In this document: piece after piece, positions 1 through 7,761 of the stretch
Numbering within the stretch: the stretch's first letter is position 1
Layout: the number at the start of each line of letters is the position of its first letter
NCBI GenBank assembly: GCA_013042125.1
Contig: JABDQS010000075.1
Coordinates: 1 to 9,498 of the forward strand
Reading direction: 5' to 3'
Origin: Eudoraea sp.
Lineage (GTDB): Bacteria; Bacteroidota; Bacteroidia; Flavobacteriales; Flavobacteriaceae
DNA: 9,498 nt
The notes under the pieces: generated by a model
The model's input: only the letters and a program-made list of their open reading frames with translations
Databases searched by the model: none
Told to the model about the DNA's origin: nothing
Position numbers and translations under genes: made by a program

Positions 1-2
1 GT

Positions 3-1037
3 TTTCTGGCAATTGGCTGTGGCACAGAAGACAAAAAGACGGTAGCCGCAAATGATGCTACGGTGAGTGTGAAGGTGAGCTCGGTATCCGAAGACAGTAG
101 TAATCCATTTGTAACTGCCAGCGGTAAAGTAGAAGCTGCAAAAAGTACTAATATCAGTACCCGAATGATGGGGTATGTGGACAAGATCTATGTTCAGGTG
201 GGAGACAAAGTACGGAATGGACAATTATTAATGAGTGTCAATAATGCCGATGTCTCTGCAAAATTGGCCCAGGTCAATGCTGGGATCACAGAGGCGCAAG
301 CCGCTTTCAACAATGCCCAAAAGGATTATATCCGCTATTCAGCCTTGTTTAAAGAGAATAGCGCTTCTCAAAAAGAGTTGGATGATGTCACGGCCCACTT
401 CGAAATGGCCAAGGCCCGTTTAGAAGCAGCCAATCAAATGAAAAACGAAGTGAATGCCCAATTATCTTATGCCAACATACGTGCACCTTTTAAAGGGGTG
501 GTTACCAATAAATTCATAAACACCGGTGATATGGCAAATCCGGGCATGCCTCTATTAGAAGTAGAATCTCCGGGCACCTACCAGGTCCTGGCAATGGTAC
601 CGGAATCAGAAATTCTGGACATTCAGAAGGATACTAAGGTAGAAGTACACTTAAAATCTTTGGATAAGATGGTTCCCGGTAAAATAACTGAGGTAAGTAC
701 CTCCGCCAAAAATACCGGTGGCCAGTATCTGGTAAAAGTACTACTGGATGCCTCAGATGCCAATATCTTATCCGGAATGTATACTACGGTGCAATTTCCT
801 GTGGCACAAGAAACCTCTAAAGCGATCATGATTCCAAATGATGCAGTGGTTCACAACGGACAGTTGACAGGAATTTATACGGTTAGTCAGAATAATACAG
901 CTTTATTGAGATGGTTACGCCTCGGAAGGACATTTGGAGATAAGGTAGAGGTTCTTTCTGGTCTCTCCTCAGATGAAGAATATATTGTTTCAGCCGAAGG
1001 AAAATTATACAATGGAGTTAAGATCTCCATTCAATAA
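3..1037 (+). CDS. RND efflux periplasmic adaptor (membrane fusion protein), lipoprotein, 5' partial
   Basis: Periplasmic adaptor of a tripartite RND pump, joining the inner-membrane permease to an outer-membrane channel. The reading frame is open to the left edge, so the true start lies outside the window. Residues 1-6 of the visible part read FLAIGC, which looks like the end of a lipoprotein signal peptide with the lipidated Cys at bases 18-20; the polar stretch after it fits a lipoprotein linker. The GTG at 63 is therefore an internal Val codon. In order from the visible N terminus: first lipoyl half (about 50-80, with GDKVRNGQLL), an Ala/Gln/Glu-rich coiled-coil hairpin (about 83-157), second lipoyl half with the family motif IRAPFKGVV (about 159-167), a beta-barrel domain, then a membrane-proximal domain to the end. 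Only 55 bases separate it from the permease gene, so they are presumably co-transcribed. Substrate is not readable from the adaptor. The family call is firm; the lipoprotein call is an inference from a short segment. Confidence 0.93.
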   Translation, partial: FLAIGCGTEDKKTVAANDATVSVKVSSVSEDSSNPFVTASGKVEAAKSTNISTRMMGYVDKIYVQVGDKVRNGQLLMSVNNADVSAKLAQVNAGITEAQAAFNNAQKDYIRYSALFKENSASQKELDDVTAHFEMAKARLEAANQMKNEVNAQLSYANIRAPFKGVVTNKFINTGDMANPGMPLLEVESPGTYQVLAMVPESEILDIQKDTKVEVHLKSLDKMVPGKITEVSTSAKNTGGQYLVKVLLDASDANILSGMYTTVQFPVAQETSKAIMIPNDAVVHNGQLTGIYTVSQNNTALLRWLRLGRTFGDKVEVLSGLSSDEEYIVSAEGKLYNGVKISIQ

Positions 1038-1092
1038 TCAGCTTTAAGTTAAAAAGCAAAAGCAGGTTCGAATACCCAAAACGCAAAGAAAA

Positions 1093-4000
1093 ATGAAAGA
1101 AGGTTTAGCAGGAAAGATCGCCAAAATGTTCATTGGCAGCAAACTAACGGTTCTTTTGATGATCGTATTCATGGTCATTGGAGTGTATAGCTCGTTCCTT
1201 ATTCCGCGCGAAGAAGAACCGCAGATAGATGTACCAATGGCCGATATTTTTGTGAGCTATCCGGGTGCGAGTCCAACCGAAGTTGAAAGCAGGGTATCCA
1301 AACCTCTGGAAAAATTAATTTCAAACATCAAGGGGGTTGAATACGTTTATTCCACTTCTATGAAGGAGCAGGGAATGGTCATTGTGCAATTCTACGTAGG
1401 TGAGGATATAGAACGTTCGTTCGTAAAACTCTACAACGAGATCAACAAGCATATGGATATTATGCCGCAAGGAGTAACCTTTCCACTTGTGAAGACGCGT
1501 GCCATAGATGATGTGCCCATGTTGGGCTTAACACTGTGGAGTGAAAGTTACGATGATTATCGGCTAAAACAGATCGCCCAGGAACTCACCGGCGAGATCG
1601 AAAAAATTACTGATGTTTCAGCAACCCAAAAGATCGGGGGCCGGGACCGGCAATTACGCGTGGTTCTAGACAAAGATAAAATGGCTGCCAGCGGCCTCGA
1701 TTTTCTATCTGTTGCCGAGATGATAAAGGCCAACAACCAGCAATTGAGTGGTGGTACTTTTGACAAGAACGATACAGAATTTCTCGTTACTACAGGAAAA
1801 TTTTTAGAGACCGTTACTGATGTGGAGAACCTGGTAGTTGGCGTACAGCAAAATCGTCCTGTCTACCTGAAACAGATAGCGAGTATTCAGGATGGCCCGG
1901 AGCTACCCAAAAATTATGTATCACATGGATTTGGACAGGCAAGTAAAATGGCAAACTCCTACAGGTCTGAATATCCGGCTGTCACGATTTCGGTTGCCAA
2001 ACGAAAAGGAGCCGATGCCATGAAAATTTCGGACATCATTTTAGAGAAGGTAGACCATCTCAAAAAGAATTTGATCCCGGATGATGTACATGTAGAGGTA
2101 TCCAGGAATTACGGGGAAACAGCCTCCCACAAGGTATCCGAATTGCTGATGCATTTAATTGGCGCCATCATTGCCGTAACTTTTGTTGTGATGCTGGCGA
2201 TGGGCTGGCGAGGTGGTTTGGTGGTGTTCCTATCGGTTCCCATCACCTTTGCACTTACCTTGTTAAGCTACTATATGCTGGATTATACCTTGAATAGAAT
2301 TACGCTGTTCGCCCTGGTATTTGTTACGGGTATTGTGGTAGACGATTCAATTATTATTGCGGAGAACATGCACCGGCATTTTAAGATGAAAAAATTGCCA
2401 TTCAAACAGGCCGCCTTATTTGCAATCAACGAAGTAGGTAACCCCACCATTCTGGCCACCTTTACCGTGATAGCCTCGGTATTGCCAATGGCCTTTGTCT
2501 CCGGTTTAATGGGACCTTATATGTCTCCTATGCCTATTGGAGCATCCATAGCCATGTTGCTATCGCTATTTGTGGCTTTGACAATCACACCCTATCTGGG
2601 ATATATCTTTCTTCGTGAAAAAGAAAGAACTTCCAGTACAACAGCCGGGAAAACAGAGAAAAAAAATGAAAAGAGCCTGGAGGATACTTTTATCTACAGA
2701 ACGTACGCCAGGTTTGAACGACCCTTGTTAGAGAATAGAAAATACAGGTGGATGTTCCTGGGAATAACCTTTTTGTTACTTCTGGGCTCAGTTGCCTTAT
2801 TTTTTACAAAATCGGTGGCCGTAAAGATGCTGCCTTTTGACAACAAGAATGAATTTCAGGTGGTCATTGATATGCCGGAGGGTACTACCTTAGAACGAAC
2901 CGGCGTTGTAACTCAGGAAGTCGCCCAATACCTGCGAACAAGACCGGAGGTTGTTAACTACCAAAGCTATGTAGGTACCTCGGCACCCATAACCTTCAAT
3001 GGTTTAGTGCGTCATTACGATTTGCGGGGGGGCAGCAATATGGCCGATATTCAGGTAAATTTAATTGACAAAGGAGAGCGCAGTGCTCAAAGTCATGGTA
3101 TAGCCAGTAGTTATCGCCCGGAAATTCAACGTATTGGAGCAAAGTACAATGCCAATATTAAAGTGGTTGAGGTACCACCCGGACCTCCCGTACTTTCCAC
3201 TATTGTAGGAGAGATCTACGGACCAGATTATGATACACAAATGGATATTGCAGATCAGGTACAGGGCATCCTTAAAAACACAGATGATGTAGTGGATGTA
3301 GATTGGATGGTGGAGGATGACCAGCAGGAATATCAATTTATAATCGACAAAGAAAAGGCCATGTTATATGGGGTAGCACCGCAGCAAATTGCCTATACCA
3401 TGAATATGGCTCTTTCAGAACGAGCGGTTACGAATTTATACGACGAGGATGCAGTGAACCAGGTAGGATTACTATTGGCGCTGGATGAAAAGGAAAAATC
3501 TTCCATTCGTGATATTGCCCAACTGAAAGTAAGATCGAAGCAGGGAAATATGATCACTATTGGAGATCTGGCAGACATTCAGCAGATCACAAGTGCCAAG
3601 AGCATTTACAGAAAGAACCAAAAACGGGTAGTGTATGTGATGGCCGACATGGCCGGAGAATTGGAGAGTCCGGTCTATGCTATTTTGGGAATGACCGATA
3701 AATTGAAGGAATTGAATTTACCCGAAGGCTATGATATTGAGGAACTCTATATCAAACAACCCGATTTTGAGGACGATTATACTGTAAAATGGGATGGTGA
3801 ATGGCAAATTACCTTAGAGGTTTTCCGGGATCTTGGGATCGCTTTCCTGGGTGTTATAGTCATCATTTATATCCTGATCGTAGGATGGTTCCAGAATTTT
3901 AAGGCCCCGGTGGTCATGATGGTTGCCATCCCTCTTTCGCTGGTCGGGATTGTATTAGGACATTGGCTCATGGGGGCATTTTTTACGGCTACTTCCTTTA

Positions 4001-4350
4001 TCGGTATGATAGCCCTGGCAGGTATTATGGTTCGGAACTCCGTGTTGCTGATCGATTTTGTCAATCTCCGGTTAGCCGAAGGCATACCCATAAAACAAGC
4101 AGTCATTGAGGCCGGAGCTGTAAGGACCACCCCTATCCTATTGACAGCAGGAACCGTTGTTATAGGAGCGTTTGTCATCCTTTTTGATCCAATTTTTCAA
4201 GGTTTGGCCATCTCTTTGATGGGTGGGACCATTGTCTCCACAGTACTAACCTTACTGGTAGTGCCTTTGGTTTATTTTATGATAGAGCGCAAAAATTACC
4301 CTGAGCTTAGCCCGGAGGTAAAAGTGATAAATGACGAAGACACCCATTAG
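1093..4350 (+). CDS. RND efflux transporter permease (AcrB/CzcA superfamily)
   Basis: Inner-membrane proton/substrate antiporter of a tripartite efflux pump. At 1085 residues it has the usual full RND length and duplicated layout: TM1 (about 18-37), first periplasmic porter region (38-350), TM2-6 (351-506), a Lys/Glu/Ser/Thr-rich cytoplasmic linker (507-532), TM7 (553-572), second porter region (573-908) and TM8-12 (913-1063). The TM4 proton-relay pair is present as Asp417-Asp418 in GIVVDDSIIIAEN. The TM10 position that is Lys940 in E. coli AcrB appears to be Arg981 (GIMVRNSVLLIDF). The double-Asp TM4 motif is closer to the drug/hydrophobe (HAE) type than to classical CzcA metal pumps, but PPGPPVLSTIVGEIYGPD (695-712) and WDGEW (900-904) suggest a separate environmental subfamily whose substrate I cannot name. 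The start follows an A-rich leader without a Shine-Dalgarno motif. The adaptor lies upstream and two small accessory genes follow closely. Confidence 0.96.
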   Translation: MKEGLAGKIAKMFIGSKLTVLLMIVFMVIGVYSSFLIPREEEPQIDVPMADIFVSYPGASPTEVESRVSKPLEKLISNIKGVEYVYSTSMKEQGMVIVQFYVGEDIERSFVKLYNEINKHMDIMPQGVTFPLVKTRAIDDVPMLGLTLWSESYDDYRLKQIAQELTGEIEKITDVSATQKIGGRDRQLRVVLDKDKMAASGLDFLSVAEMIKANNQQLSGGTFDKNDTEFLVTTGKFLETVTDVENLVVGVQQNRPVYLKQIASIQDGPELPKNYVSHGFGQASKMANSYRSEYPAVTISVAKRKGADAMKISDIILEKVDHLKKNLIPDDVHVEVSRNYGETASHKVSELLMHLIGAIIAVTFVVMLAMGWRGGLVVFLSVPITFALTLLSYYMLDYTLNRITLFALVFVTGIVVDDSIIIAENMHRHFKMKKLPFKQAALFAINEVGNPTILATFTVIASVLPMAFVSGLMGPYMSPMPIGASIAMLLSLFVALTITPYLGYIFLREKERTSSTTAGKTEKKNEKSLEDTFIYRTYARFERPLLENRKYRWMFLGITFLLLLGSVALFFTKSVAVKMLPFDNKNEFQVVIDMPEGTTLERTGVVTQEVAQYLRTRPEVVNYQSYVGTSAPITFNGLVRHYDLRGGSNMADIQVNLIDKGERSAQSHGIASSYRPEIQRIGAKYNANIKVVEVPPGPPVLSTIVGEIYGPDYDTQMDIADQVQGILKNTDDVVDVDWMVEDDQQEYQFIIDKEKAMLYGVAPQQIAYTMNMALSERAVTNLYDEDAVNQVGLLLALDEKEKSSIRDIAQLKVRSKQGNMITIGDLADIQQITSAKSIYRKNQKRVVYVMADMAGELESPVYAILGMTDKLKELNLPEGYDIEELYIKQPDFEDDYTVKWDGEWQITLEVFRDLGIAFLGVIVIIYILIVGWFQNFKAPVVMMVAIPLSLVGIVLGHWLMGAFFTATSFIGMIALAGIMVRNSVLLIDFVNLRLAEGIPIKQAVIEAGAVRTTPILLTAGTVVIGAFVILFDPIFQGLAISLMGGTIVSTVLTLLVVPLVYFMIERKNYPELSPEVKVINDEDTH

Positions 4351-4375
4351 ACCATCAATTTAAAAAAATAATAAA

Positions 4376-4681
4376 ATGAAACTATTAATCGTCACTGTAG
4401 TAGAGGATTTTGAGAAAGACATTCTACGCCTCTTCAAAAAAGCCAACATAGAAAGTTTTAGCGAGGGTCATATTGACGGGTATAAAAACCCCACATCGAT
4501 GGTGAGGACCTCAAGCTGGTTCCCCAGCGAAAAAAGTGGGGTAGAATCCAGTTTATTTTTCTCATTTACCGAGGAAGCGAATATTGATGTTCTATTTGAC
4601 CTTATCAAGGAATTTAACCGGGAACTGGAGACCAATAACCCTATTAAGGCGGTGGTGGTTCCTATTGAAAGATCAATTTAA
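4376..4681 (+). CDS. Small PII-like (ferredoxin-fold) protein of the RND operon
   Basis: A 101-residue cytosolic protein with no signal peptide or membrane segment. The predicted order is strand (2-8, LLIVTVV), helix (11-23), strand (about 25-33), a long polar loop (34-56, with TSSWFPSEKSG), strand (57-64), helix (66-80) and final strand (92-98). This beta-alpha-beta-beta-alpha-beta pattern and length fit the PII/CutA-like ferredoxin fold, with the 34-56 loop placed like a PII T-loop. It lacks an obvious T-loop Tyr uridylylation motif, so it is not a canonical GlnB/GlnK. From family knowledge, divergent PII-like proteins (the so-called PII-NG group, and the similar DUF3240) are found beside RND efflux genes. 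It starts 25 bases after the permease stop with an A-rich leader, so it is very likely in the same operon. A role sensing a ligand and modulating the pump is inference. The gene itself is convincing; the fold assignment is moderately sure. Confidence 0.75.
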   Translation: MKLLIVTVVEDFEKDILRLFKKANIESFSEGHIDGYKNPTSMVRTSSWFPSEKSGVESSLFFSFTEEANIDVLFDLIKEFNRELETNNPIKAVVVPIERSI

Positions 4682-4691
4682 ATAAAGTATC

Positions 4692-4877
4692 ATGAAAAAT
4701 AGAATTGTACGGGCCGTTGCAGGCTCCTTTATTCTGATCAGTCTTTTACTGGCAATCTATGTAAATATCAATTGGTTGTGGTTCACGGCATTTGTAGGTG
4801 TAAACCTTTTACAATCTTCCATCACCAAATGGTGTTTGATGGATGATATTCTATCCAAAATAGGGGTAAAGGATTGA
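4692..4877 (+). CDS. DUF2892 (YgaP-like transmembrane) family small membrane protein
   Basis: A 61-residue protein made almost entirely of two membrane helices (about 7-24 and 27-45) joined by a very short turn. It has a basic N terminus (MKNRIVRAVAG) and a short cytosolic tail containing a single Cys48 in KWCLMDDIL. Family members I recall have the pattern NRIVR-hydrophobic-GLN-FCPL, so this agrees with the DUF2892/YgaP transmembrane family, where the Cys is usually followed by Pro; here it is Leu. In other proteins the domain is fused to rhodanese (YgaP), hinting at sulfur or thiol chemistry, but no function is established for the stand-alone form. It begins 10 bases after the PII-like gene and ends the efflux operon, 37 bases before the convergent NADH dehydrogenase stop. 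No Shine-Dalgarno motif precedes the start. Confidence 0.82.
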   Translation: MKNRIVRAVAGSFILISLLLAIYVNINWLWFTAFVGVNLLQSSITKWCLMDDILSKIGVKD

Positions 4878-4914
4878 TTCAATTGTAAGAAAGGACCTCA
4901 GAGTTAAACAATTT

Positions 4915-6192
4915 TTAGTCAAGCGATTTATTTCGTTTTTTGTAAGGTCTGATAATTAGCCCTAATGGCCGGTCATAGGTAAAGTAATTCACCATCCAAT
5001 CGAAAAAAGCTACGATCTTATTTCTGAAGCCTACAAGCGACATGATGTGGACGAACATCCAAACCAGCCAGGCAAAAGTTCCCTGAAATTTCCAAACCTT
5101 AAGGTCTACAACAGCTTTTCTGCGCCCGATGGTGGCCATGACTCCTTTATCTAAGTAGTCAAAAGCTTTCATGGGTTTTTTTCTTATTAATTGAATTAAA
5201 TTTTTTGCCAATAGCTTCCCCTGCTGCTGTGCCACCGGGGCAAGCAAAGGCAAACCCTTGGGTTCTTCCCTAGTTATATGGGCAGCGACATCGCCAATTG
5301 CGAAAATTCGATCTACCCCTTTCACTTGGTTATATTCATTGACCTCAATCCTATTTCCCCCAAAGATCGAATCCTGTGGCAAGCCTTTTACAGGAGCCCC
5401 TTTTACCCCTGCCGTCCAGATAACCGTATCTGTTCTGAATGAGGACTCATCCTCCAGGGTAATGTTAGAACCATCATAGGCATGGACCCTTGCATTCAGG
5501 AATACATTGATCCCTAATTCCCTTAAATAATCAAGAGATTTGGATGATGCTTCTTCAGACATTGTTCCGAGTAATTTAGGTGATGCTTCATACAGGTTTA
5601 TACTCATTTTAGAGAGATCGAGCTCCGGGAAATCCTTGGGAAGTACAAAACGCTTCATCTCAGCCAAAGCTCCTGCCAATTCTATCCCCGCAGGCCCGCC
5701 ACCAACCACGGCAATATTCATGATCTCTTCCAGGGATTCTTCAGCAGAATTTGTGAGGGCTTTTTCCAAATTCTGAAATATAAAGCTCCTTAAATTAAGC
5801 GCCTCCGGAATGGATTTTAAAGTAAGTAATTGGTCTTTAACCGACTCAAAATTGAAATAATTATTCTGACTTCCTGTAGCGATCACGAGATAGTCATAAT
5901 GTAGTTCTCCAATACTTGTTTTCAGTTTCTTTTGTTCCGGAATTACCTCCTGAACCTCCGCCATACGAAAGGAAACATTTTTGGCGCGTCTGAAGATCCT
6001 GCGAACCGGATAAGCAATACTGCCCGGTTCCAGGCCTCCGGTAGCAACCTGGTACATGAGTGGTTGAAAATTATGATAGTTATGCTGGTCGATCAACAAT
6101 ACGTCCACAGGGCTTTTCCTCAGTGCCTTTGCCAGTTCAATACCACCGAACCCTGCCCCAACGATCACAATTCTTATTTTTTCCTTTAACAT
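4915..6192 (-). CDS. ndh: Type II NADH:quinone oxidoreductase (NDH-2)
   Basis: Single-subunit FAD enzyme that passes electrons from NADH to membrane quinone without pumping protons, bound to the inner face of the cytoplasmic membrane. The 425-residue length is typical. The N-terminal FAD Rossmann motif is GAGFGG (12-17) with the acidic ribose-binding residue Asp35; YLVIATGS (101-108) is the FAD-family ATG motif. The second nucleotide-binding motif GGGPAGIELAGALAE (164-178) binds NADH. The second FAD contact AIGD is at 298-301, and APVAQQQGK (318-326) corresponds to the quinone-side AQxxxQQG region. A hydrophobic/amphipathic C-terminal segment (about 372-400) should anchor it to the membrane. 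The start gives the standard N terminus just before the FAD motif; an AAGGA sequence lies 8 bases upstream (plus-strand 6201-6205), unusual beside its neighbours, which lack Shine-Dalgarno motifs. It is divergent from the transhydrogenase genes. A different pyridine-nucleotide disulfide reductase-family quinone reductase is the only realistic alternative. Confidence 0.92.
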   Translation of the reverse strand: MLKEKIRIVIVGAGFGGIELAKALRKSPVDVLLIDQHNYHNFQPLMYQVATGGLEPGSIAYPVRRIFRRAKNVSFRMAEVQEVIPEQKKLKTSIGELHYDYLVIATGSQNNYFNFESVKDQLLTLKSIPEALNLRSFIFQNLEKALTNSAEESLEEIMNIAVVGGGPAGIELAGALAEMKRFVLPKDFPELDLSKMSINLYEASPKLLGTMSEEASSKSLDYLRELGINVFLNARVHAYDGSNITLEDESSFRTDTVIWTAGVKGAPVKGLPQDSIFGGNRIEVNEYNQVKGVDRIFAIGDVAAHITREEPKGLPLLAPVAQQQGKLLAKNLIQLIRKKPMKAFDYLDKGVMATIGRRKAVVDLKVWKFQGTFAWLVWMFVHIMSLVGFRNKIVAFFDWMVNYFTYDRPLGLIIRPYKKRNKSLD

Positions 6193-6350
6193 ATTTTGTG
6201 TCCTTAAAGCTAAATACCATGAACCCTTATGTTCAAAGTAAAGATAGTTCTTAATTAAAATTATAGCTCAAGATCCCATTGTTAATCGAAGTTATTATTT
6301 TTCAAATATTATACTTACATTGAACCGTCTTAGATTTTATCTTTCTATTT
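6193..6350. promoter_or_regulatory. Divergent control region between NADH dehydrogenase and transhydrogenase
   Basis: This 158-base AT-rich stretch has no gene and must hold the start signals for both the minus-strand NADH dehydrogenase and the plus-strand transhydrogenase operon. I looked for the Bacteroidota promoter elements (TTG, then TAnnTTTG about 17-23 bases on). Only imperfect -7 matches were seen: TATTTTTC at 6296-6303 on the plus strand and a TACTTTG-like sequence on the minus strand (6234-6240), neither with a well-spaced upstream TTG. A perfect 8-base palindrome, TTAATTAA, sits at 6251-6258 but is too short and AT-rich to claim as an operator. The regulatory role is inferred from gene arrangement, not from a recognised site. 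Confidence 0.5.
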
Positions 6351-7421
6351 ATGATCATAGGAATTCTTAAAGAACCACACGATAAACGTGTTGCCCTAGT
6401 TCCAAATACCCTCAAAAAGTTTAAAGTAGCAAATATCGATTTCTGGCTTGAGAAAGACGCCGGGGAACTGGCCAGTTACCCTGATTCAAAATACGAGAAG
6501 TACGCAAGCATCAAAAAAAGGAATGCTATCCTTAAAGAGGCCGATATTCTCGTTACTATTAATCCCATTCCCAAGGAAGATCTGAAACACATCAAAAAAG
6601 GGGCTCTTCTGGTGGCCATGTTTTCCCCTTTTACGAATGAGGCCCTAATTGAACAAATCAAAAAACTAAACTTGAAAGCGGCAAGTCTCGACCTTATTCC
6701 AAGGACCACCATTGCCCAGACAATGGACATTTTATCGTCCATGGCCTCTATATCAGGCTACAAAGCTGTTTTATTGGCAGCCAATGAATCTCCCAGGTTT
6801 TTTCCTATGATGATCACAGCTGCGGGTAGTATTAAGCCCTGCAAGGTATTGGTATTAGGTGCTGGCGTAGCCGGTTTACAGGCCATTGCCACGGCCAGAA
6901 GATTGGGCGCAATGGTAGAGGCTTTTGATGTGCGTGCAGCAGCCATAGAAGAAGTGGAAAGCCTGGGTGCAAAATTTGTTGTAGTTCCGGGGGCCATCGA
7001 TAAGAAAGATGCAGGTGGATATGCTGTTGAGCAGACACCTGAGTTTTTAAAGAAACAACAAGAAGAGGTGGCACACCGGGCTTCAAAATCGGATGTTGTG
7101 ATAACCACTGCACAGATCATGGGTAAAAAAGCCCCTATACTGTTAACGGAAGAGACCGTAAGTAAAATGAAGAACGGTTCTCTGGTCATCGATCTGGCCG
7201 CTTCAACCGGGGGTAATTGTGAAGTAACAGAAGACAACAAGTCTATATCTTACAAAGGAGTTAAGATCATTGGTAATAGCTATCTGGCTGCCGATATGCC
7301 CAAAGATGCAAGTTTTTTTTACAGCAATAATGTGGCTAACTATTTAAAGCTGATCGTAAAAGAAGGTCAATTAGAGCTAGACCAAAATAATGAGATAATT
7401 GCTAAAACATTACTCTGTTAG
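6351..7421 (+). CDS. pntA: NAD(P) transhydrogenase subunit alpha-1 (NAD(H)-binding domain I)
   Basis: Soluble cytosolic NAD(H)-binding part of the proton-translocating transhydrogenase, which transfers hydride from NADH to NADP+ using proton-motive force. Its 356 residues cover domain I only, so this is the split form with the membrane part of alpha on the next gene. The N terminus MIIGILKE...RVALVP is the alanine dehydrogenase/PntA signature. The RQD loop, which positions the nicotinamide ring, is intact as Arg118, Gln123, Asp126 and Ser129. The Rossmann motif is GAGVAG (170-175) with Asp193 in AFDVR for the adenosine ribose, and DLAASTGGNCEVT (281-293) is the family motif near the active site. 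This distinguishes it from alanine dehydrogenase, as do the two membrane transhydrogenase genes that follow. No Shine-Dalgarno motif precedes the ATG. The alpha-2 gene starts 21 bases downstream. Confidence 0.96.
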   Translation: MIIGILKEPHDKRVALVPNTLKKFKVANIDFWLEKDAGELASYPDSKYEKYASIKKRNAILKEADILVTINPIPKEDLKHIKKGALLVAMFSPFTNEALIEQIKKLNLKAASLDLIPRTTIAQTMDILSSMASISGYKAVLLAANESPRFFPMMITAAGSIKPCKVLVLGAGVAGLQAIATARRLGAMVEAFDVRAAAIEEVESLGAKFVVVPGAIDKKDAGGYAVEQTPEFLKKQQEEVAHRASKSDVVITTAQIMGKKAPILLTEETVSKMKNGSLVIDLAASTGGNCEVTEDNKSISYKGVKIIGNSYLAADMPKDASFFYSNNVANYLKLIVKEGQLELDQNNEIIAKTLLC

Positions 7422-7442
7422 CTTACTAAAAACATCTAATAA

Positions 7443-7760
7443 ATGAATGTAGAACAACTCTTTCTCTTTCTGGAAAATAACCTGATCCTTTTATATCTAT
7501 TGATCTTTACGGTCATCCTGGGTTTTGAAGTGATCTCCAAAGTTCCGTCAGTGTTACATACTCCCCTAATGTCTGGAGCAAATGCCATAAGTGGCGTGGT
7601 GATCATCGGGGCCATTTTGCTGATTCGGAATGCGGCGCCAACAGACTACTTTAGTCTTAGCCTGGGGGCTTTAGGCGTGGTGCTGGGAATGATCAACGTG
7701 GTAGGTGGTTTTGCGGTCACCAACCGAATGTTAAAAATGTTCTCCAAAAAGAAAAAATAA
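7443..7760 (+). CDS. pntAB: NAD(P) transhydrogenase subunit alpha-2 (membrane part of alpha)
   Basis: Small integral-membrane subunit that supplies the alpha side of domain II, the proton channel. The 105 residues hold three hydrophobic segments (about 14-30, 43-62 and 70-93) and a short, strongly basic tail (SKKKK). The signature GFEVISKVPSVLHTPLMSGANAISG (27-51) matches the conserved HTPLMS-NAISG channel motif, including His39, Ser44 and Asn47. GGFAVTNRML (88-97) corresponds to the usual GGF-VT-RML ending. It is at the short end for this subunit, similar to other split transhydrogenases, and nothing looks missing. It lies between alpha-1 and beta, and its stop is one base before the beta start, implying translational coupling. 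Confidence 0.95.
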   Translation: MNVEQLFLFLENNLILLYLLIFTVILGFEVISKVPSVLHTPLMSGANAISGVVIIGAILLIRNAAPTDYFSLSLGALGVVLGMINVVGGFAVTNRMLKMFSKKKK

Positions 7761-7761
7761 A

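Noticed and set aside
63..65. GTG as the start codon of the adaptor gene
   Set aside because: The same frame is open back to base 3 and encodes a lipobox-like sequence, so this is an internal Val codon.
1041..1057. Possible hairpin GCTTT/AAAGC between the adaptor and permease genes
   Set aside because: Only five AT-rich pairs with a 7-base loop and no U-run after it. It lies inside an apparent operon, so it is not a convincing terminator.
2630..2690. A-rich tract inside the permease as a possible frameshift or junction
   Set aside because: The frame is intact and the tract encodes the expected polar cytoplasmic linker between TM6 and TM7.
3867..4178. 103-codon minus-strand open frame inside the permease gene
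   Set aside because: It mirrors the codons of TM segments of the permease and shows no recognisable domain or start signal.
4881..4913. AATTGT/ACAATT inverted repeat between the convergent DUF2892 and NADH dehydrogenase genes
   Set aside because: Six weak AT pairs across a loop of about 21 bases. The place is right for a bidirectional terminator, but the structure is too weak to call.
6758..7240. 160-codon open frame on the minus strand opposite the alpha-1 gene
   Set aside because: It lies wholly inside a well-supported gene, is Ala/Thr/Ser-rich with no family motif, and reflects antisense codon bias.
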